DNA from: Glandiceps talaboti
Lineage: Eukaryota > Hemichordata > Enteropneusta > Spengelidae
Direction of reading: 5' to 3'
DNA length: 12,500 bases
Assembly: GCF_964340395.1 (NCBI RefSeq)
Contig: NC_135565.1
Span: 3,874,142-3,886,641, forward strand
How positions within the stretch are numbered: position 1 is the first letter of the stretch; each line of letters starts with the position of its first letter. A program made the position numbers and the translations under genes. Below, piece after piece: positions 7,917-12,500 of the stretch. The notes beneath the pieces are model-generated. The model was given only the letters and a program-made list of their open reading frames with translations. It did not search any database and was not told where the DNA came from.

Positions 7917-9115
7917 ACGTTTGTTCGAAAAGTACACACACACAGAGTTAACGGACTTACATCTCAGACACGTTCTTGTTAGCTTATTAAATAGCAAAGG
8001 GAATGCACATGTAACTGAGACACGCCAGATGTTTCCTTAAGTACAGTGTTCTATACCAGCACCCTACGGGAAGTACTTCAAAATAAGTAATTGGTCATTT
8101 TTGTATCTTGAAAAAATATATAAAGGAATGAAATGATCGAGTGCTATATTCCAACACAACGGTTTCATACTTTTGTACCACATATTACATGATCACTTGG
8201 TGTTGTGTTCGTTAAAAATCAACCCTCCAACCACTTTTAGACGTAAAATGGAACTGCACTTTCAACATGACTTGGCATAAAGTGTTCTCATTATAACTTG
8301 GCTGATATTCACGGATTTCACTTTGCGTACTAATACATTCAGCATTGGCATTTCGTATAGTATACCAACGTTCTGTTTGAATGCAAGTCCATCACCTGAA
8401 AATGTTCCATCCCAAATCAGATAAAAATGCTCTACATCCTCAGAATAAATTTAAATTTTAGCTGTGCAGAATTTACAGAATTTACACCCAATCTATGAAA
8501 TTGCCCAATTCATGAAATGGGTAGGTAACTTGACATATAGGCAAAGGGCACTCCTATTGGGGTGTCCGGTCTGAAATGAGCTCAGGTGTACGTTTCCAAG
8601 TTGTTTTGTTGGAGAAAGGGTCCTTGGATAAGGATTCAAACCAAGAACATTGCTTTTGGGTGTCCAATCAGTGTGGTCTCCACGAGCTGATTGAAAATTA
8701 TTCGGCAATTTACTAAGTTTAATGCCGAAAAAGGAGTACACATTTTATCATGATATCCACACAGCTCAACCACTTCCCTGGGTTATAACACTCCTAGTGC
8801 AACGTAGTCTGTAAATACGTATGTCAAAGTTTTGCAGGGATCTCGGGAAAGTTTATCATGCGCTAAAGAAGATGGAGAAATTAAATAAATGTTTTCAATG
8901 TCCCTGAAAACCACACTATAGTATATACACGCTTTTGAAGCTTCAGTCAAATGATATCCATGGAAATCAAATAATTGTACGTGGCCATTATACAGTCCAC
9001 ATTTATACACTTTTATCTAGTAATAAACTAGTAAATTTATTTGCATACACCATACAATCATCTTTACTCAGGTACCGTCAACGAAACCGTTGCAAAAAGC
9101 TGTTGTTACGCAATG
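7917..9115. other. intronic sequence, no supported gene
   Basis: No recognisable exon. An 18-base near-palindrome (CCCAATTCATGAAATGGG) lies at 8504-8521, following a 10-base direct duplication (CAGAATTTA/CAGAATTTA, about 8467-8484). A perfect ATTTGCAT octamer lies at 9039-9046. The 82-codon minus-strand frame at 8493-8741 has no recognisable domain. Confidence 0.55.
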
Positions 9116-9153
9116 TTTCAGTGGATGGGTAATTTTTCAGTGGATGGGTAATT
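9116..9153. repeat. perfect 19-bp tandem duplication
   Basis: Two adjacent identical 19-base copies, each starting TTTCAGTGGATGGG. The identity suggests a recent duplication. It marks the start of the G-rich stretch. Confidence 0.9.
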
Positions 9154-9169
9154 GTTTTTACAATAGGTA

Positions 9170-9400
9170 GCGGGAGGGGTGCGAAAAGGGAAGAATGGCG
9201 TTGGGGATGTCGTGATTTTGATACAGTGCAAGGGAAATGAAATTGGGGGGGGGGGGAGGGGCACACATTAAGTAGGTCAAAATGAATTGTTGGTACATTG
9301 GAAAGCATACATGTTTTCCTGGTGGGAAGTGGGTAAATTAGTCACAATTATATGGGCTTGTGGGCAAGTTGAAACACAGTGGGAGGGAGGGAGGTAGGGC
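9170..9400 (+). other. G-rich strand-asymmetric segment with G-quadruplex motif
   Basis: The + strand is rich in G runs in an otherwise AT-rich intron: a run of 12 G (9245-9256) followed by A and GGGG, then several GGG groups. The block GGGAGGGAGGGAGGTAGGG (9381-9399) fits the four-G3-tract quadruplex pattern with loops of 1, 1 and 5. Because it is on the coding strand, it could form in both DNA and pre-mRNA. Confidence 0.7.
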
Positions 9401-9657
9401 AGATATCCTTCAATGCTAGTTGGAATAAAAACAACTATAACAACATGCCGATCACTTATTGGAGTAGTTATTTAATTTCATATTGACAAAAAATCCCGAT
9501 GGACTAGGTTAGTTAGTTAGATTATTTCAGTAAAACAAGATTGACAGATATACAAATAGAAACTTGTACAATTTTTTTTAATTATTTGCCTAACCCACCA
9601 AAGTCAAAGACTTGTTTCCAGTGGGGTGATGTCACCGTATTACATTTCTATTTTTTG

Positions 9658-9658
<1 letters not shown>
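9401..9658. other. intronic sequence, no gene seen
   Basis: Short AT-rich stretch with three TTAG units near 9507-9520. There is no coding or RNA signal. Confidence 0.55.
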
Positions 9659-9688
<30 letters not shown>

Positions 9689-9858
9689 CATACATACATA
9701 CATACAAACGTACGTACGTACGTACGTACATACATACATACATACATACATACATACATACAATACAGTCATTCATACATACATACATACATACATACAT
9801 ACATACGTACATACGTACGTACATACATACATACATACATACATACATACATACATAC
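9659..9858. repeat. (CATA)n microsatellite with (CGTA)n islands
   Basis: CATA units (9659-9706) change to about five CGTA units (9708-9728), return to CATA, are interrupted by CAATACAGTCATT (about 9761-9774) and resume. A second, smaller group of CGTA units lies near 9806-9822. The CGTA blocks are self-complementary and add CpG sites to an otherwise CpG-free repeat. Confidence 0.95.
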
Positions 9859-11910
9859 GTTCTAAATGTTGCTGTCAGTACTCGATCTAATAATTATCCT
9901 CGCTTAGTTCTTGAGATTTCCTCATAATAGCTATGCTCGCATTCATATTGCCGACAGGCATTACTATTTAACCACTTGTAAACCCATCTGTATACTGTTC
10001 ATGTCCATTAGTTATCCTGCTGTGTTTTCTTGCTGCCATGTAAGCTGTCGGTGTTCTCTCGGTGTACAGAATGTCAGAGTGATATTGATTACCAAACATG
10101 ACCACAACCAGGCATGCCGACAACGAAGGTGAAATACTAATTAGTCAGAATTCAAATACATCATATACAAGAGTTACTGTATCTTTTGGTGTAACCTTGA
10201 TTACACCTCCGTACCTTGAGGATATATATCTATGCGGCGAGATAGCAAGATATTTATATAGACATATGAAACTGAATGATGAAGCACGTAATGTGTGCGC
10301 GATTATTATCCAGGTATGTGCATCGACATTGTTCCTCATTTGATAAAAATAGAACGTGGAACCTTTGATTCCATGCACATATGGTTGTTGCACTTACCTT
10401 ATGACCGACTACTGTTAATCTGTTCGTGCCCATTCATCATTGAAATCACATTGTGCCATCAACATGATTTTTGATAACACTTTGCGGTTCATTTAAGACT
10501 CAATTTGGTGATGTTATGCATTCCTGGTTTGTTTTGTCACGCCAACGCCATAGCTGTCTTGGAATATACCTGAAAATGAGCTATAACCCAAGCGTGTAAT
10601 GACTTTCATCCTCGGTTTTTATATATTAACATATTAAACGGCTAGCTAGAATGAGTATGATGCATTACCAGTATTGAAATCCGATGCGCTAAACTTGATG
10701 CGTATGTCATTCTCATCAACAGTCTAATACGGAAGTGACATATTAAACCGAAAGTAAACCCCTTTAGTATAATGTTTAAGTTACACACCTCACCAGTAAA
10801 CGGGAAACCTGTTGGCCACGAGTCAAAAATTCCTACGTGTGCTTATGACGTCACCTTACGACAACTGAGGTTATTAAGTATAAGATGATGCATATCCGAC
10901 ATTATGTTGTCCATCTATGCTGAAATTAAATAAAATGTGATGGCATTTGTAGACTCACATCGGGCCTTCAGTTCGTTAACGTTACTTTCATTTCAGGCAT
11001 TATAGGTAACAGAGCAGAAAATTGTATTTCTTTTCTGAATTAAAATTAGTAATCATCAACCAATGCAAACATCTGTGTTCAGGCATAGAGTCAGTTCGAT
11101 GTAATGAGACGTAGTACCGGATCCTGAAACCATACCTATAATGACAAATGTGCGTTTTTCTTAAATTGTCGATGGTTGCAAGTTTTCCAGAGAAGTGCCA
11201 AGTAAGGAGGGAATATGGAAAAGTGTCTCATAATTAGTTAATGTCGCATAGGAATATCTGCAGAACGTATTTTAGTAATCCTAATCCTAAGTTATGGTTA
11301 CAGGCGCGTAAACAACGAACTTCTTTTCAGTGCAGTGCGCCACTGGATCTGATACTGTACTGTTGTAAAATTTGCCATCTGTAAAAATTCAGTATTACAG
11401 AAGAAATAGAAAAGATTTACAATCAGTTAAAACCATAGTGATATAGATTGTAAAGTTTTATAGCTGTCAACTTTATTTTGCACACAAATGTCTTTTGTTT
11501 TCAATATGAACAACGTGTACCCACGGCTAAGACCGAACTGTAGTAAATACGCAGTACTCTGTCCAAACTCAAACCACTACACTACAGTGGTCTGCGGTCC
11601 AAAGCGAGAATTTCTTGAAACTTTCTCTCCAGATCTGAATAATTGTCCTGTCGAAGAGATAGTTTTAACATTACCATTTGACTGCGAAATAAAATAAAAT
11701 GTATAGAAGAAATGTATGAAATGTATTCGTTCCATGTCATCAAGACACCCTCATTCCCATCTTATAGATTACCCATTAATTGTTGCAAATATTCACTTTG
11801 TGAAGTAAATCGTAGTTTTAACCTCTACTTTCAAGAATTTAAGATGGCGTAAATACTCCCTCAAAAAGTATATGCTGTATTCACAGAGAGATACAGAAAC
11901 AGTAGAGACA
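9859..11910. other. intronic sequence, no supported gene
   Basis: No homology to known proteins was recognised. Items seen are an open frame at 10098-10313 that ends exactly at a good donor (CAG|GTATGT), a perfect CRE palindrome TGACGTCA at 10846-10853, and a 69-codon open frame at 11488-11697. That last frame has six cysteines and an AATAAA at its end, but no recognised domain. None amounts to a supported gene. Confidence 0.5.
10846..10853. promoter_or_regulatory. perfect CRE palindrome (TGACGTCA)
   Basis: TGACGTCA is the full cAMP response element bound by CREB/ATF factors, here inside intron 1. A second identical 8-mer lies within exon 2 (12294-12301), where it is explained by the coding sequence. 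Function at the intronic site is unproven. Confidence 0.25.
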
Positions 11911-12001
11911 AGCAGACAGACAGACAGACAGACAGACAGACACAGACAGCAGAGAGACAGACGACACAGACAGACACACAGACAGACACACAGACAGACA
12001 C

Positions 12002-12051
<50 letters not shown>

Positions 12052-12052
12052 C
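11911..12052. repeat. (CAGA)n array with 12-mer higher-order unit
   Basis: CAGA tetramers (11911-11942), a mixed section, about three 12-base units CAGACAGACACA (about 11968-12004), then CAGA tetramers to about 12048. The array ends about 185 bases before the exon 2 acceptor. Arg-Gln-Thr-Asp and Val-Cys-Leu-Ser frames over it are repeat artefacts. Confidence 0.95.
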
Positions 12053-12219
12053 GAGACAGATTGAAGAACATTATTGTAGCTATTATCACCAATGAATGTA
12101 CGACATTTGAATGACAATGAAGGATGATTTTTGTTAGACTATACTTGCAGCAACAATGCGTATACGCTATCTGTAAATCTTCAGTTAACTTCCGCAATAT
12201 TGTTTACTCACTCACAAAT

Positions 12220-12237
12220 ATTCGCCCTCACTTTCAG
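12220..12237 (+). other. intron 1 splice acceptor
   Basis: The pyrimidine-rich TTCGCCCTCACTTTCAG precedes exon 2. Upstream TTACTCAC near 12203-12210 could serve as a branch site. The junction restores the receptor frame exactly (E70 followed by V71). Confidence 0.92.
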
Positions 12238-12350
12238 GTCAATCGCGGTGCTTGGTATCTCAGTAAAGAACTCTGTGACGTGTGGGTAGCATGTGACGTC
12301 ATGTTATGTACTGCTTCTATATTTAACCTGTGTGCGATTAGCCTTGATAG
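12238..12350 (+). CDS. D2-like dopamine receptor, second coding exon (ECL1 and TM3)
   Basis: The exon continues the receptor in phase 0 as residues 71-107 plus two bases of codon 108. Extracellular loop 1 carries W76, seven residues before C83 (3.25), which by family forms the disulfide to loop 2. TM3 holds the amine-binding aspartate D90 (3.32), then [17 protein letters not shown], including C94 (3.36), S97 (3.39) and D107 (3.49). Arg of DRY (3.50) is completed by the next exon beyond the window. The CTASI.NLCAIS.DR core is characteristic of D2-like receptors. The exon is 113 nt, the size I recall for the TM3 exon of vertebrate D3, and ends ATAG|GTAAGT in phase 2. Its length is not a multiple of three, so skipping it would frameshift the message. 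TM4-TM7 are missing only because the window ends. Confidence 0.92.
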
Positions 12351-12356
12351 GTAAGT
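12351..12356 (+). other. intron 2 splice donor
   Basis: GTAAGT is a full consensus donor, placed within the Arg codon of the DRY motif. An intron at this point is recurrent among class A GPCR genes, including vertebrate D2/D3. Confidence 0.92.
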
Positions 12357-12500
12357 AACTAGCATAGACCAAAAATCAATTTAGAAAGCTTTTATGACAG
12401 TGACCTAGTGACTTAAGATTGCACCCCGTTAAGAAGTTAATTGTCAAAATCTACAAGAATTGGACAGATATGTGATAATGCTCAAAGTTTGGTTCGAGGA
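12357..12500. other. start of intron 2, no further feature
   Basis: Non-coding sequence to the right edge. GGTTCGAGGA at the extreme end resembles a tRNA B-box, but no cloverleaf precedes it. Confidence 0.6.

Larger units (their letters stand above)
3933..12237 (+). other. intron 1 of the receptor gene (phase 0, 8305 nt)
   Basis: A GT-AG intron separates TM2 from extracellular loop 1. It holds no supported gene. Its recognisable content is two foldback-type inverted repeats, large CATA/GTAT microsatellites at 4881-5012, 7751-7916 and 9659-9858, a G-rich stretch at about 9170-9400 and a CAGA array at 11911-12052. As I recall, vertebrate D2 and D3 genes also have an intron at this position. 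Alternative exons within it cannot be excluded by reading alone. Confidence 0.85.

Noticed and set aside
7647-8040. Open frames of 65-111 codons with Met-Tyr-Val-Cys repeats
   Set aside because: They are products of the GTAT microsatellite, with no domain outside the repeat.
8576-8645. tRNA-like A-box (TGAGCTCAGGTG) and B-box (GATTCAAACC) pair
   Set aside because: The spacing is about 54 bases and no acceptor or anticodon stem can be formed. It may be a decayed tRNA-derived SINE, but the evidence is too thin to call.
9541-9927. 128-codon frame, the longest near here apart from the CAGA-array frame
   Set aside because: Most of it is the CATA array. The flanking residues show no recognisable fold or splice context.
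11488-11697. 69-codon open frame with several cysteines and an AATAAA at its end
   Set aside because: It is the least repeat-like of the intron frames, but there is no signal peptide, no known cysteine pattern and no splice context. AATAAA is frequent here by chance.
11793-12197. 134-codon minus-strand frame rich in Cys-Leu-Ser-Val
   Set aside because: It is a translation of the CAGA array and lies antisense inside the receptor intron.
12124-12237. In-frame extension of exon 2 upstream to an ATG at 12124
   Set aside because: The GPCR similarity begins exactly at the consensus acceptor at 12237 and fits exon 1 in phase, so the upstream residues are intron.

Overview
This is nuclear DNA from an animal, very probably an invertebrate bilaterian. 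It is AT-rich, carries many tetra-, penta- and dinucleotide microsatellites, has no operon-like gene packing, and contains one protein-coding gene split by a GT-AG intron of about 8.3 kb. I cannot fix the phylum from sequence alone; mollusc, annelid, ambulacrarian and cephalochordate all remain possible.

The one gene I can support is on the + strand: the 5' part of a class A (rhodopsin-like) aminergic GPCR that most resembles the D2-like dopamine receptors. Exon 1 (3723-3932) encodes a very short N-terminus, TM1, the first intracellular loop and TM2. Exon 2 (12238-12350, 113 nt) encodes extracellular loop 1 and TM3 as far as the Asp-Arg of the DRY motif. Both exons have consensus splice sites in compatible phase, and joined they read through without a break. 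The rest of the receptor (TM4-TM7) lies beyond the right edge. As I recall the vertebrate genes, the two intron positions and the 113-nt exon match the D2/D3 receptor genes, which supports the assignment independently of residue similarity.

Layout. 1-1022: a pentamer repeat, a compound CATA/CA/CAGA microsatellite and two candidate retrotransposon 3' ends. 1023-3722: upstream intergenic DNA with ATTC, TTTA and AATAG arrays, a run of four small perfect hairpins (2330-2415), and a proximal leader with three short upstream ORFs just before the receptor ATG. 3723-3932: exon 1. 3933-12237: intron 1, holding two long imperfect inverted repeats (4144-4552 and 6897-7154), three large CATA/GTAT microsatellites in opposing orientations, a G-rich stretch with a G-quadruplex motif, and a CAGA array shortly before the acceptor. 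12238-12350: exon 2. 12351-12500: start of intron 2.

No complete second gene, RNA gene, CRISPR array or intact mobile element was found. I saw no clearly undescribed system. The most interesting points are the conserved exon architecture with an unusual receptor N-terminus and pocket residue, the leader uORFs, and the self-complementary intron structures that would form double-stranded RNA in the receptor pre-mRNA.
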